Translations under genes and position numbers: made by a program | Part shown: positions 24,689 to 32,593 of the stretch, piece by piece | Layout of the letters: each line of letters opens with the position of its first letter | How positions within the stretch are numbered: the first letter of the stretch is position 1 | The notes under the pieces: generated by a model | What the model was told of the DNA's origin: nothing | Databases searched by the model: none | Seen by the model: the letters and a program-made list of their open reading frames with translations, nothing else | Source: Propionibacteriales bacterium | GTDB lineage: Bacteria > Actinomycetota > Actinomycetes > Propionibacteriales > Nocardioidaceae | Assembly: GCA_026392415.1 (NCBI GenBank) | Contig: JAPLCC010000060.1 | Coordinates: 1-64,000, forward strand | DNA length: 64,000 bases | Direction of reading: 5' to 3'

Positions 24689-25852
24689 TCAGTTGGTCGG
24701 CTTCTCCGAGCCGACCACCCACATCGCGAAGAACTGCGAGCCGCCGCCGTAGGCGTGCCCGAGCGCCTTGCGTGCGCCCTCGACCTGGTGCTCGCCGGCT
24801 GCGCCCCGCACCTGCAGGGCAGCCTCGCCGAAACGGAGCATGCCCGAGGCACCGATCGGGTTGGAGGAGAGCACGCCGCCGGAGCAGTTGACCGGGATCT
24901 TGCCGGTCATCGCGGTCTCGCCGGCCTCGGTCAGCTTCCAGCCGTCGCCCTCGGCGGCGAAGCCGAGGTTCTCCAGCCACATCGGCTCGAACCACGAGAA
25001 CGGCACGTAGATCTCGGCTGCGTCGATCTCGTCGATCGGGCTGGTGATGCCGGCCTGCTTCCACAGCGCGGCCGCGGCGTCGCGTCCGGCCTGCGGGTTG
25101 ACCTGGTCGCGTTCGGCCGCCGTGGTGGCCTCCGAGCGCATCACCGTGCCGTGGATCCACGCCGGGTTCGGCGACATCTTCGCGGTGTCCTCGTCGACGA
25201 TGACCAGCGCGCAGGCACCGTCGCTCGAGGGGCAGGTCTCGTCGTACCGGATCGGGTCCCACAGCATCTGCGATGCCATCACGGACTCGACGGTCGTGCC
25301 CTCGTTGTGGAGGTGGGCATACGGGTTCTTGAGCGCGTTGTTGCGGTCCTTCGCAGCCACGATGGCGCCGATGTGGTTCGGCGCGCCCGAGCGACGGATG
25401 TAGGACCGCACGTGCGGCGCGAAGTAACCGCCGGCACCGGCGTGCACGGGCATGTTGAACGGCAGCGGCACCGACAACGCCCACATCGCGTTGGACTCCG
25501 ACTGCTTCTCGTAAGCGACCGTCAGCACGCGCTTGTGGACGCCGGCCTGGACCAGCGACGACGCGACGATGGCGGTCGACCCGCCGACCGAGCCAGCCGT
25601 GTGGACACGCAGGAGCGGCTTGCCAGCGGCGCCGAGCGCCTCCGCGAGGAACAGCTCGGGCATCATCACGCCCTCGAACAGGTCCGGCGCCTTGCCGACG
25701 ACGATCGCGTCGATGTCGTCGAGCGTCAGGTTCGCGTCCAGCAGCGCCCGGTCGATGGCTTCGCGGCACAGGCCGGCCATCGAGACGTCCTCGCGCTTCG
25801 CACGGTGATGCGTCTGGCCGATGCCGATGATCGCGGCAGGCTGCTTGCCCAT
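24689..25852 (-). CDS. ltp3: Thiolase-fold lipid-transfer protein, Ltp3-like
   Basis: 387 residues of the SCP2-thiolase family, resembling Rv3523 (Ltp3) of the cholesterol regulon. The thiolase nucleophile position reads HTAGSVGGS, with no Cys, and the late Cys-Gly-Gly motif is replaced by GHAYGGGSQ. Classical thiolysis is therefore unlikely; retro-aldol or scaffolding chemistry on sterol side-chain CoA esters, as shown for the related Ltp2, is a better guess. Its ATG overlaps the stop of the ltp4-like gene by one base (TGATG). Third gene of the DUF35-ltp4-ltp3 operon behind two KstR sites. Confidence 0.85.
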   Translation of the reverse strand: MGKQPAAIIGIGQTHHRAKREDVSMAGLCREAIDRALLDANLTLDDIDAIVVGKAPDLFEGVMMPELFLAEALGAAGKPLLRVHTAGSVGGSTAIVASSLVQAGVHKRVLTVAYEKQSESNAMWALSVPLPFNMPVHAGAGGYFAPHVRSYIRRSGAPNHIGAIVAAKDRNNALKNPYAHLHNEGTTVESVMASQMLWDPIRYDETCPSSDGACALVIVDEDTAKMSPNPAWIHGTVMRSEATTAAERDQVNPQAGRDAAAALWKQAGITSPIDEIDAAEIYVPFSWFEPMWLENLGFAAEGDGWKLTEAGETAMTGKIPVNCSGGVLSSNPIGASGMLRFGEAALQVRGAAGEHQVEGARKALGHAYGGGSQFFAMWVVGSEKPTN

Positions 25853-26919
25853 CAGTTGTTCTTCCCTTCGGTCGACCCGGACAGGGTGCAGACGAGGTTC
25901 TGCTGCAGAGCGGGGCCGCTGGTGGCGTGGGCGAGAGTCTTGTCGGCCTCGCCGGACCAGATCTTCTTCGCGGCCTCGCCGACGCGGATGCCACCGGCGG
26001 AGAACATCGGGTTGCTCGCGAGCGCGCCGCCGGACGGGTTGATGGCGACGTCGTCGCCGAGACCGAGCTCCGTGCGCAAGATGAGCTCCTGGTGGCTGAA
26101 CGGTGCGTGCAGCTCGGCAACCTCGACGCCGCCGAGGTCGAGCGCGGCACCGGCCCGCTGGGCCGACGGCGACCGGGTCAGGTCGCGCACGCCCATGCCC
26201 ATCGGGTCGACGTAGTGGGAGATTCCGGTGAGCCAGGCGGGCCGTTCGCGGACCTCGCGCGCCTTGTCGCCGGCCGCCAGCACCAGGGCCGCCACCCCGT
26301 CGGTGACGGGGGAGCAGTCGTGCTTGCGCAGCGGGTCGGCGTACATCGGACGCGCGAGCAGCTCGTCGACCGACGAGCCGCCCTTGCGGATGGCGTACTC
26401 GTTCTTCTCGGCGTCGGTGAGCGAGCGGTTCGCGACCTCGGCCATGGCGCGCTCGTCCCAGACGCCGGCGTCGAGGCCCGCGCGGGCCTGGAGGCCGGCG
26501 AGGGACACCGTGTCAGGCCAGAGCGGTGTCATCGTGTAGGGCTCGAGCTGGAGCGCGAGCGTACGGCGCAGGACGCCGGCCGAACTCTTGCCGAAGGCGT
26601 AGACGAGGGCGGTGTCGACCTCACCGGTCTGGATCTTGATCCACGCCTCGTACATCGCCCAGGCGAGGTCCATCTCCACGTGCGACTCGTTCACCGGCGG
26701 GATGACGCCGATGGCGTCCACCGCCTGGACGAACGAGAACGAACGGCCGGCCAGGTAGTCCGAGGAGCCGGAGCACCAGAATCCGACATCCCTGCGGGTC
26801 CAGCCGGTCTGCTCGTAGAGCTCCTTGAAGACCGGCACGAGGAGCTCGACACAGGTCGGGGACCCGTCGAACTCAGGCATCTGTCGCTGGGCGAACCCGA
26901 CGACGGCGACGTCACGCAT
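25852..26919 (-). CDS. ltp4: Thiolase-fold lipid-transfer protein, Ltp4-like
   Basis: 355 residues, very near the length of Rv3522 (Ltp4), with the same neighbours on both sides. N-terminus MRDVAVVGFAQRQ and C-terminal NPSGGALASNPMFSAGG are thiolase-like. The region that should carry the nucleophilic Cys reads ESHVEMDLAWAMYE, with none. Likely partners are the adjacent Ltp3-like protein and the DUF35 protein, forming a heteromeric sterol-CoA lyase/thiolase complex; this is inference from related Ltp-DUF35 complexes. Starts 17 bases after the DUF35 gene ends. Confidence 0.85.
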   Translation of the reverse strand: MRDVAVVGFAQRQMPEFDGSPTCVELLVPVFKELYEQTGWTRRDVGFWCSGSSDYLAGRSFSFVQAVDAIGVIPPVNESHVEMDLAWAMYEAWIKIQTGEVDTALVYAFGKSSAGVLRRTLALQLEPYTMTPLWPDTVSLAGLQARAGLDAGVWDERAMAEVANRSLTDAEKNEYAIRKGGSSVDELLARPMYADPLRKHDCSPVTDGVAALVLAAGDKAREVRERPAWLTGISHYVDPMGMGVRDLTRSPSAQRAGAALDLGGVEVAELHAPFSHQELILRTELGLGDDVAINPSGGALASNPMFSAGGIRVGEAAKKIWSGEADKTLAHATSGPALQQNLVCTLSGSTEGKNN

Positions 26920-26936
26920 CTGTCCTGTATCCCGTC

Positions 26937-27896
26937 TCAGAGGTGCTGCTTGTAGGTGTCGAATTCGGCGTCCGGATCGCCGGTCGGTGCAAAGTGGTCG
27001 ATGTTCTCCAGGGAGTACGCCCACTCGTCCTTCGGCTTCCAGACCGCCTTGACGCGCATGCCCATCCGCACCTCGTCGGCAGGGACGCCGAGGATGAGGT
27101 GCAGCACGGCGATGTCGGCGCCGTCGAGCAGGACGTACGCCGAGACGTACGGCGGGGTGATCTTCTGGCCGAGGAAGGGCACGTTGACGATGCAGAACGT
27201 CGTGATGGTGCCCGTCTGCGAGAGCTCGACCTCCTCCTCGGTCGGCGTTCCGTCGGCGGGGCAGGCGCTGCGCGGCGGGACATAGACCTTCTGACAGGTG
27301 GGGCAGCGCTGGCCCATGATCCGGCCCTCGTTGAGGCCGCGGTAGAACAGCGACTCCTCGGGCGAGGCCGCGTAGTTGTAGTCGAGCGAGACCTTCGTGA
27401 CGACGCCGGTGACCGGCTCGTCCGACGCCGCAGCCGGGGCGGCGACCTCGGCCTCGCCGGGGGCCAGAGGCTCGAAGCCCGCGATGTCGTTGATGTGGCC
27501 GACCCGCTCCGCGGCCCAGCGCACACGCACCCGCATGCCGGTCGTGACGTCGGCAGGCGACGCGACGTCCAGCGCATGGAGGAATGGCACGTCGGCGCCG
27601 TCGAGGGTGACCAGGGCGAAGGCGAACGGCCGGTCGAACGGCTGGTCCTTCACCGGCTCGGGGACCCAGGTCCACGACGTGACCGTGCCGACGGAGGAGA
27701 CCTCCACGAACTCGGTCGTCGCCTCGTGGGTGACGGGGTCGAACTCGAGCGGCGGTACGACGACCTGGCCGGCCGAGGTCCGTCCGCCCACGACCACGCC
27801 GTCGCGGAGTCCGGAGAGGAAGCGACCGACGACGGGGCCGGTCGATCGCGTGTAGTCGAAGGCGACCGTCACGGGCGCCTGCAAGGTGCGGCTCAT
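26937..27896 (-). CDS. Double DUF35/OB-fold acyl-CoA-associated protein (Rv3521-like)
   Basis: 319 residues containing two DUF35-type OB folds (~1-160 and ~165-319). The second has the zinc ribbon GQRCPTCQKVYVPPRSACP with CxxC and a further Cys; the first has lost its cysteines. DUF35 proteins pair with Ltp thiolases or MaoC hydratases, positioning the CoA ester. First gene of the DUF35-ltp4-ltp3 operon, divergent from the F420-type oxidoreductase as in the Rv3520c-Rv3523 region. ATG at 27896 chosen because the upstream alternative (27935) would lie within the KstR operators. Confidence 0.87.
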   Translation of the reverse strand: MSRTLQAPVTVAFDYTRSTGPVVGRFLSGLRDGVVVGGRTSAGQVVVPPLEFDPVTHEATTEFVEVSSVGTVTSWTWVPEPVKDQPFDRPFAFALVTLDGADVPFLHALDVASPADVTTGMRVRVRWAAERVGHINDIAGFEPLAPGEAEVAAPAAASDEPVTGVVTKVSLDYNYAASPEESLFYRGLNEGRIMGQRCPTCQKVYVPPRSACPADGTPTEEEVELSQTGTITTFCIVNVPFLGQKITPPYVSAYVLLDGADIAVLHLILGVPADEVRMGMRVKAVWKPKDEWAYSLENIDHFAPTGDPDAEFDTYKQHL

Positions 27897-27905
27897 GGCG
27901 CAAAG

Positions 27906-27919
27906 TGAAACATGTTCTG
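27906..27919. promoter_or_regulatory. KstR-like operator, DUF35 side
   Basis: TGAAACATGTTCTG: 7 of the 8 fixed positions of TnnAACnnGTTnnA (last A is G). It lies 10 bases upstream of the DUF35 start, close enough to overlap its transcription start. Confidence 0.7.
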
Positions 27920-27927
27920 CCCAAAAG

Positions 27928-27941
27928 TGAAACACGTTCTA
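27928..27941. promoter_or_regulatory. KstR-like operator, oxidoreductase side
   Basis: TGAAACACGTTCTA is a perfect TnnAACnnGTTnnA site, 22 bases from its neighbour centre to centre. It overlaps a possible TAGATT -10 (27940-27945) facing the F420-type oxidoreductase gene. Confidence 0.85.
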
Positions 27942-28014
27942 GATTTTGGGCACAGACCGTTTAGGGTCGGGGTTGTTGGTTGGCGTCGCAGGAAGAGCGG
28001 GAGTGAGGACGGCC

Positions 28015-29058
28015 ATGAAGCTGGGACTGCAGTTGGGCTACTGGGGCGCGCAGCCCCCGCAAGGAGTGGGCGAGCTCGTCGCCGCGGCCGAAGACGCCGG
28101 ATTCGACGCGATCTTCGCTGCCGAGGCCTGGGGGAGCGATGCCTTCACGCCGCTGGCCTGGTGGGGTCGCGAGACCACCCGGGTCCGCCTCGGGACGTCG
28201 ATCGTGCAGATGTCGGGTCGCACCCCGACGTCGATCGCCATGCACGCCCTGACGCTCGATCACCTGACGAACGGGCGGGTCATCCTCGGCATGGGCGTGA
28301 GTGGTCCGCAGGTCGTCGAGGGCTGGTACGGCCAGCCGTTCTCGAAGCCGCTGGCCCGTACCCGCGAGGTCGTCGACATCATCCGCAAGGTGCTGGCCCG
28401 CGAGGAACCGGTCATCAACGCCGGACCGCACCACCCGCTGCCCTACAACGGGCCCGGCGCCGTCCACCTCGGCAAGCCGCTCAAGTCGATCGTGCACCCG
28501 CTGCGCGCGGACCTGCCGATCTGGCTCGGCGCCGAAGGTCCGAAGAACGTCGCGCAAACGGCCGAGATCGCCGATGGCTGGATCCCCATCTTCTACACGC
28601 CGAAGAGTGCCGGCATGTACCAGCCCTGGCTGGACGAGGGCTTCGCGCGGCCGGGCGCCCGGCGTACGCGTGACGACTTCGAGATCTCCGCGACCTGCCA
28701 CCTCCAGATCGTCGGCAATGCGGAGGAGAAGCAGGCAGTCATCGAGGCGATGAAGCCCTTCGTCTCGCTCTACATGGGCGGGATGGGCGCCAAGGAGCAG
28801 AACTTCCACGCCCAGGTCTTCACCCGGATGGGGTACGGCGACCTGGCCGCGCAGGTGCAGGAGCTCTACCTCTCCGGCGAGAAGGACAAGGCGACGGCGC
28901 TGATCCCCGACGAGCTGGTCGACGACATGCACATCATCGGGACGCCCGGCGAGGTGAAGGAGCGCGTGGCGCAGTGGGAGGAGACCGGCGTGACGACGTT
29001 GCTGCTCTCGTCACGAAGCGCCGCGGAGATCCGCCAGGTCGCCGAGCTGTTGGCCTGA
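28015..29058 (+). CDS. F420-dependent LLM-class oxidoreductase (Rv3520c-like)
   Basis: 347 residues, the same length as Rv3520c, with luciferase-like TIM-barrel signatures: LGLQLGYWGAQPP at the N-terminus, AAEAWGSDAFTPL, RVRLGTSIVQMSGRTP and HALTLDHLTNGRVILGMGVS. Predicted to transfer hydride to or from coenzyme F420 on a sterol-derived intermediate; the actual substrate is not known. Start at ATG 28015 preceded by a weak GTGAGGA site. The leader is ~60 bases from the likely promoter at 27940. Divergent from and co-regulated with DUF35-ltp4-ltp3. Confidence 0.87.
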   Translation: MKLGLQLGYWGAQPPQGVGELVAAAEDAGFDAIFAAEAWGSDAFTPLAWWGRETTRVRLGTSIVQMSGRTPTSIAMHALTLDHLTNGRVILGMGVSGPQVVEGWYGQPFSKPLARTREVVDIIRKVLAREEPVINAGPHHPLPYNGPGAVHLGKPLKSIVHPLRADLPIWLGAEGPKNVAQTAEIADGWIPIFYTPKSAGMYQPWLDEGFARPGARRTRDDFEISATCHLQIVGNAEEKQAVIEAMKPFVSLYMGGMGAKEQNFHAQVFTRMGYGDLAAQVQELYLSGEKDKATALIPDELVDDMHIIGTPGEVKERVAQWEETGVTTLLLSSRSAAEIRQVAELLA

Positions 29059-29109
29059 CTTCGCCCGGAACACTCCCGGTTGTCGGTGACGACGGCTAGC
29101 GTCCTGTGC

Positions 29110-29496
29110 ATGAGGCGGGAGCCGCACGAGAACGTCGCCACGGTGCTGGTGGATCCTGCCCTGCTGCGTGACCTCGAGCTCGAGCTGATGGAGCTCGACC
29201 TGTGGGTGTGGCCGGTGCGGACCGCACCGATCTGTGCTGACGGCCCGCGGACGGCCTTCCAGGTCCGGCGGCGCCTGATCGAGGCGAAGCAGGGTGCGTG
29301 GGACTGCGCTGCGGCGTGGATCCCGGTCTGGATCAGCTTCGGCGAGCGCTGGTCGACGGGTGAGGATCCCTTGCCCTGGTCGGCGCACCGGGCGCTCTGG
29401 GACGCCCTCGACGCCCATGGCGACCAGGTGCGATTCCAGCGCCGTCTCGGCGGCGTACGACCGCTGATAGCGCCGATCGAGCGCCGCGCCGGGTGA
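29110..29496 (+). CDS. Small conserved-looking hypothetical protein
   Basis: 128 residues, family not recognised. Soluble, tryptophan-rich (LWVWPV, AAWIPVW, SFGERW, LPWSAHRALWDAL), with a mixed acidic N-terminal helix and a basic C-terminus. TAGCGT (29097-29102) ends 8 bases upstream of the ATG, so it has its own probable leaderless promoter. It lies between two KstR-controlled units but has no operator of its own. Confidence 0.65.
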   Translation: MRREPHENVATVLVDPALLRDLELELMELDLWVWPVRTAPICADGPRTAFQVRRRLIEAKQGAWDCAAAWIPVWISFGERWSTGEDPLPWSAHRALWDALDAHGDQVRFQRRLGGVRPLIAPIERRAG

Positions 29497-29513
29497 CGAT
29501 CCTTGCTCGTAAC

Positions 29514-29527
29514 TAGAACAGGTTCTA
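29514..29527. promoter_or_regulatory. KstR-like operator before acyl-CoA ligase
   Basis: TAGAACAGGTTCTA is a perfect palindromic match to TnnAACnnGTTnnA. Its right end overlaps the predicted -10 TACTGT (29526-29531), and it ends 11 bases before the start codon. Confidence 0.88.
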
Positions 29528-29538
29528 CTGTTGGTCGT

Positions 29539-31122
29539 GTGACCGACACGCTCCGGACCCCTGCCCACAACGGCCACCTGATGGTCGCTGCCCTCAAGCG
29601 ACACGCGCACCGCCCGATCGTGCATCTCGGTGACGTGACGCTCACCGGTGCTCAGACAGCTGACCGGATCTCGCAGTACATCCAGGCCTTCGAGGCCCTC
29701 GGCGCCGGCCGCGGTACGCCGGGCGCGCTGCTCGCGCTCAACCGACCCGAGGTGCTCTTCATCCTCGGCGCCGGCCAGACCCAGGGCTTCCAGCGCACGT
29801 CGCTGCACCCGCTCGGCTCGGCCGACGACCACGCGTACGTCATCAACGACGCCGGGATCACGACCCTGGTCATCGACCCCTACTTCGCCGGTCGTGCCGT
29901 GGAGCTGCTGGGCAAATGCCCCGGTCTCAAGCAGGTCCTCACCATCGGCCCCGTGCCGCCCGAGCTCGCCGAGGTCGGCACCGACCTCAACGAGGTCGCC
30001 GCATCGTTCACGCCGCAGCCGGTCCAGGCCGCAGTCCTCGAGCCCGATCACATCACCTCGATCACCTACACCGGGGGCACGACCGGCAAGCCCAAGGGCG
30101 TCATCGGCACCGTGCGCGCGTTCTCGACCATGGCCCAGATCCAGATGGCCGAATGGGAGTGGCCGGCCGAGCCGCGCTTCTTGATGTGCACGCCGTTGTC
30201 GCATGCCGGCGCGGCCTTCTTCGTGCCCGTGGTCCTCCAGGGCGGCACCCTCTTCGTCTCGTCACGGTTCGATCCGGCGGAGGTGCTGGAGAAGATCAAC
30301 TCCCTGATGCTGGTCCCGACCATGCTCTACGCACTGATGGACCACCCGGACTCCCGCACCCGCGACCTGTCCTCGCTCGAGACCGTCTACTACGGCGCTT
30401 CGGCGATCAATCCGGTCCGCCTGAAGGAGGCCATCGAGCGCTTCGGTCCGATCTTCGCCCAGTACTACGGACAGTCGGAGGCGCCGATGGTGATCACCTA
30501 CTTCCCCAAGGGCGACCACGTCGATGCCGACGGCAAGCCGGTCGAGGAGCGCCTGACGTCGTGTGGCCGCCCGTCGGCGTACCTCCGGACGGCGCTGCTC
30601 GGGGAGGACGGCAACCCCGTTCCCCAGGGCGAGCCGGGAGAGATCTGCGTGGCCGGGCCGTTGCTGTCGGCGGGCTACTGGCAGTTGCCCGACGAGACCG
30701 CCTCCACCTTCCGCGACGGCTGGATGCACACGGGCGACGTGGCACGCGAGGACGAGAACGGCCTCTGGTACATCGTCGACCGCACCAAGGACATGATCGT
30801 GACGGGTGGCTTCAACGTCTTCCCGCGCGAGGTCGAGGACGTCATCGCCGAGCACCCCGCGATCGCCCAGGTGGGCGTGATCGGTACTCCGCACGAGAAG
30901 TTCGGCGAGGCCGTGACGGCCGTCGTTGTCCTGCGGGACGGGTTCGAGCTCACCGACGACGTGGTCGCCGAGATCAAGGAAGCGGTCAAGGAGCGCAAGG
31001 GTTCGGTCCAGGCGCCCAAGGACGTCATCGCCGTCGACGCCTTGCCGCTCACCGCTCTCGGAAAGCCGGACAAGAAGGCGTTGCGGGCGAAGTTCTGGAC
31101 GGGCGACCGCTCGGTCGGCTGA
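29539..31122 (+). CDS. Acyl-CoA ligase (FadD type), KstR-controlled
   Basis: 527-residue AMP-forming ligase: P-loop YTGGTTGKPKG from residue 177, a YYGQSE acyl/AMP motif, GWMHTGDVA, and catalytic K509 in LGKPDKKAL. Activates a carboxylate to its CoA thioester. Side-chain or ring-derived sterol acids are the likely substrates because of the KstR-like site directly before it. It is less like FadD19 than the gene at 32594; the exact FadD orthologue is not assigned. GTG start at 29539 with TACTGT ending 8 bases upstream and no ribosome site, suggesting a leaderless mRNA. Confidence 0.88.
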   Translation: MTDTLRTPAHNGHLMVAALKRHAHRPIVHLGDVTLTGAQTADRISQYIQAFEALGAGRGTPGALLALNRPEVLFILGAGQTQGFQRTSLHPLGSADDHAYVINDAGITTLVIDPYFAGRAVELLGKCPGLKQVLTIGPVPPELAEVGTDLNEVAASFTPQPVQAAVLEPDHITSITYTGGTTGKPKGVIGTVRAFSTMAQIQMAEWEWPAEPRFLMCTPLSHAGAAFFVPVVLQGGTLFVSSRFDPAEVLEKINSLMLVPTMLYALMDHPDSRTRDLSSLETVYYGASAINPVRLKEAIERFGPIFAQYYGQSEAPMVITYFPKGDHVDADGKPVEERLTSCGRPSAYLRTALLGEDGNPVPQGEPGEICVAGPLLSAGYWQLPDETASTFRDGWMHTGDVAREDENGLWYIVDRTKDMIVTGGFNVFPREVEDVIAEHPAIAQVGVIGTPHEKFGEAVTAVVVLRDGFELTDDVVAEIKEAVKERKGSVQAPKDVIAVDALPLTALGKPDKKALRAKFWTGDRSVG

Positions 31123-31148
31123 TCCGCCCGGGGGCCTAGGGTGGCGCC

Positions 31149-31778
31149 GTGGCGGATCTTGTCGTCGGGTTCGATCTCGACCTGACCCTCATCGACACCG
31201 CTGTCGGCTTCCAGGATGTGCTGCGCGCTCTCGGTGCCGAGCTGGGTGTGGAGTTCCCGCTGGAGGAGATGACGTCGCGGCTCGGGCCCCCGCTCGACGT
31301 GCTCCTCGCGCCGTACCTGTCAGCCGAGCAGATCCCGGCGGCGGGCGACCGGTTCCGTGCCCTGTATCCCGACTACGCGATCACGAGCGTGCCGGTGCTG
31401 CCGGGCGCCCACGAGGCGATCGCCGCGGTCCGTCGCCACGGTGGCCGGGTGCTCGTCGTCACCGGGAAGTTCCCCGACAACGCCCGGTTGCATCTCGACC
31501 ACACGGGTCTCGACGTGGACGTGCTGGAGGGCTGGGTGTGGGGTGTCGGCAAGGCCGACGTGCTGCGCCGTGAGGGCGCGTCGGTCTACGTCGGCGACCA
31601 CGTCCACGACGTGGAGGGAGCACTGGCGGCGGGCGTCACCAGCGTCTCCGTGCTCACCGGCGGGTGCACGGCAGACGAACTGCGCGCCGCCGGCACGCAT
31701 GTCGTCCTCGACGGGCTGGAAGCCTTTCCCGCCTGGCTCGACGGGCACCTCTCCTCAGGCGGGGCTACTGCCCCTTGA
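31149..31778 (+). CDS. HAD-superfamily hydrolase
   Basis: 209 residues with all HAD motifs: I, FDLDLTL with D9 and D11; II, LVVTGK; III, the conserved Lys in VGKADVL; IV, GDHVHDVEGA. C1-type cap between motifs I and II, phosphoglycolate-phosphatase-like. Substrate not predictable. GTG start with TAGGGT (31137-31142) 7 bases ahead, predicted leaderless. Its 3' end overlaps convergent echA19 by 14 bases. Confidence 0.85.
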   Translation: MADLVVGFDLDLTLIDTAVGFQDVLRALGAELGVEFPLEEMTSRLGPPLDVLLAPYLSAEQIPAAGDRFRALYPDYAITSVPVLPGAHEAIAAVRRHGGRVLVVTGKFPDNARLHLDHTGLDVDVLEGWVWGVGKADVLRREGASVYVGDHVHDVEGALAAGVTSVSVLTGGCTADELRAAGTHVVLDGLEAFPAWLDGHLSSGGATAP

Positions 31779-32547
31779 AAACGGCCGGCCTCTTCTCGAG
31801 GAATGCCCGCGGACCTTCCTTGGCGTCGTCGGAGGAGAACACGGCGGCACCCACCTTCGCGTCGTCAGCCCAGCAGTCCTCCTCGTGCTTGCCCTCGGAG
31901 TCCCGCATCGTCTTGAGGATCGCCTGGACGGCCAGTGGGCCGTTGGCTGCGATCAGGTCGGCGATCTCGTGGGCCTTGGCGAGCGCCTCGCCGTCCGGAA
32001 CCACGTGGCCGATCAGGCCGAGTTCCTTGGCCTCGGGGGCGAGCAGGGTGCGGCCGGTGAGCAACAGTTCGGCGGCAACCGTGTAGGGGATCTGGCGGGG
32101 GAGTCGGACCGCGGAGCCGCCCATGGGGTAGAGGCTCCACCGTGCCTCGGCGACGCCGAACTTCGCGGATTCACCCGCGACCCGGATGTCGGTGCCCTGC
32201 AGGATCTCGGTGCCACCGGCGATGGCCGGCCCCTCGACAGCTGCGATCAGGGGCTTGGTCAGCCGGAAGCCCTTGAGCAGGCCCTTGATCGTGGTCGGGT
32301 CGTACTCGCCGGACTCGAAGCTCTCCGACGGGGGCTTCTCGTCCGCCGCCTTGAGGTCCATGCCCGCACAGAAGTAGCCGCCCGCACCGGTGAGGATGCA
32401 GACCCGGATCTCCGGGTCGGAGTTCACCCGGTCCCAGGCGCTCTCCATGATGCGCAGCATCTCGCTGGACAGGGCGTTGCGCCGCTCCGGGCGGTTCATG
32501 GTCACGACCAGCTTGTGGCCGTCCTGCTCAACGAGGCAATCGGTCAT
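31765..32547 (-). CDS. echA19: Enoyl-CoA hydratase EchA19-like
   Basis: 260-residue crotonase. Hydrates the 24-enoyl-CoA produced from the sterol side chain. Oxyanion-hole signatures GAGGYFCAGMDLK and GPAIAGGTEILQGTD are intact. Divergent from fadD19 exactly as Rv3516/Rv3515c. The start is taken at ATG 32547, not 32556: a TAGCGT element (32560-32555) ends 8 bases before 32547, which would place the longer start upstream of the mRNA. One KstR-like site at 32570 serves both directions. Confidence 0.92.
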   Translation of the reverse strand: MTDCLVEQDGHKLVVTMNRPERRNALSSEMLRIMESAWDRVNSDPEIRVCILTGAGGYFCAGMDLKAADEKPPSESFESGEYDPTTIKGLLKGFRLTKPLIAAVEGPAIAGGTEILQGTDIRVAGESAKFGVAEARWSLYPMGGSAVRLPRQIPYTVAAELLLTGRTLLAPEAKELGLIGHVVPDGEALAKAHEIADLIAANGPLAVQAILKTMRDSEGKHEEDCWADDAKVGAAVFSSDDAKEGPRAFLEKRPAVFKGQ

Positions 32548-32569
32548 GTGGACCACGCTAGCGAAAAAC

Positions 32570-32583
32570 TGGAACGTGTTCTA
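32570..32583. promoter_or_regulatory. KstR-like operator shared by echA19 and fadD19
   Basis: TGGAACGTGTTCTA is a perfect TnnAACnnGTTnnA match in the 46-base divergent gap. Its right end overlaps the TAGTCT -10 (32582-32587) of fadD19; the echA19 -10 (32560-32555) lies 10 bases to the left. One bound repressor could shut both promoters. Confidence 0.9.
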
Positions 32584-32593
32584 GTCTTGGCGT

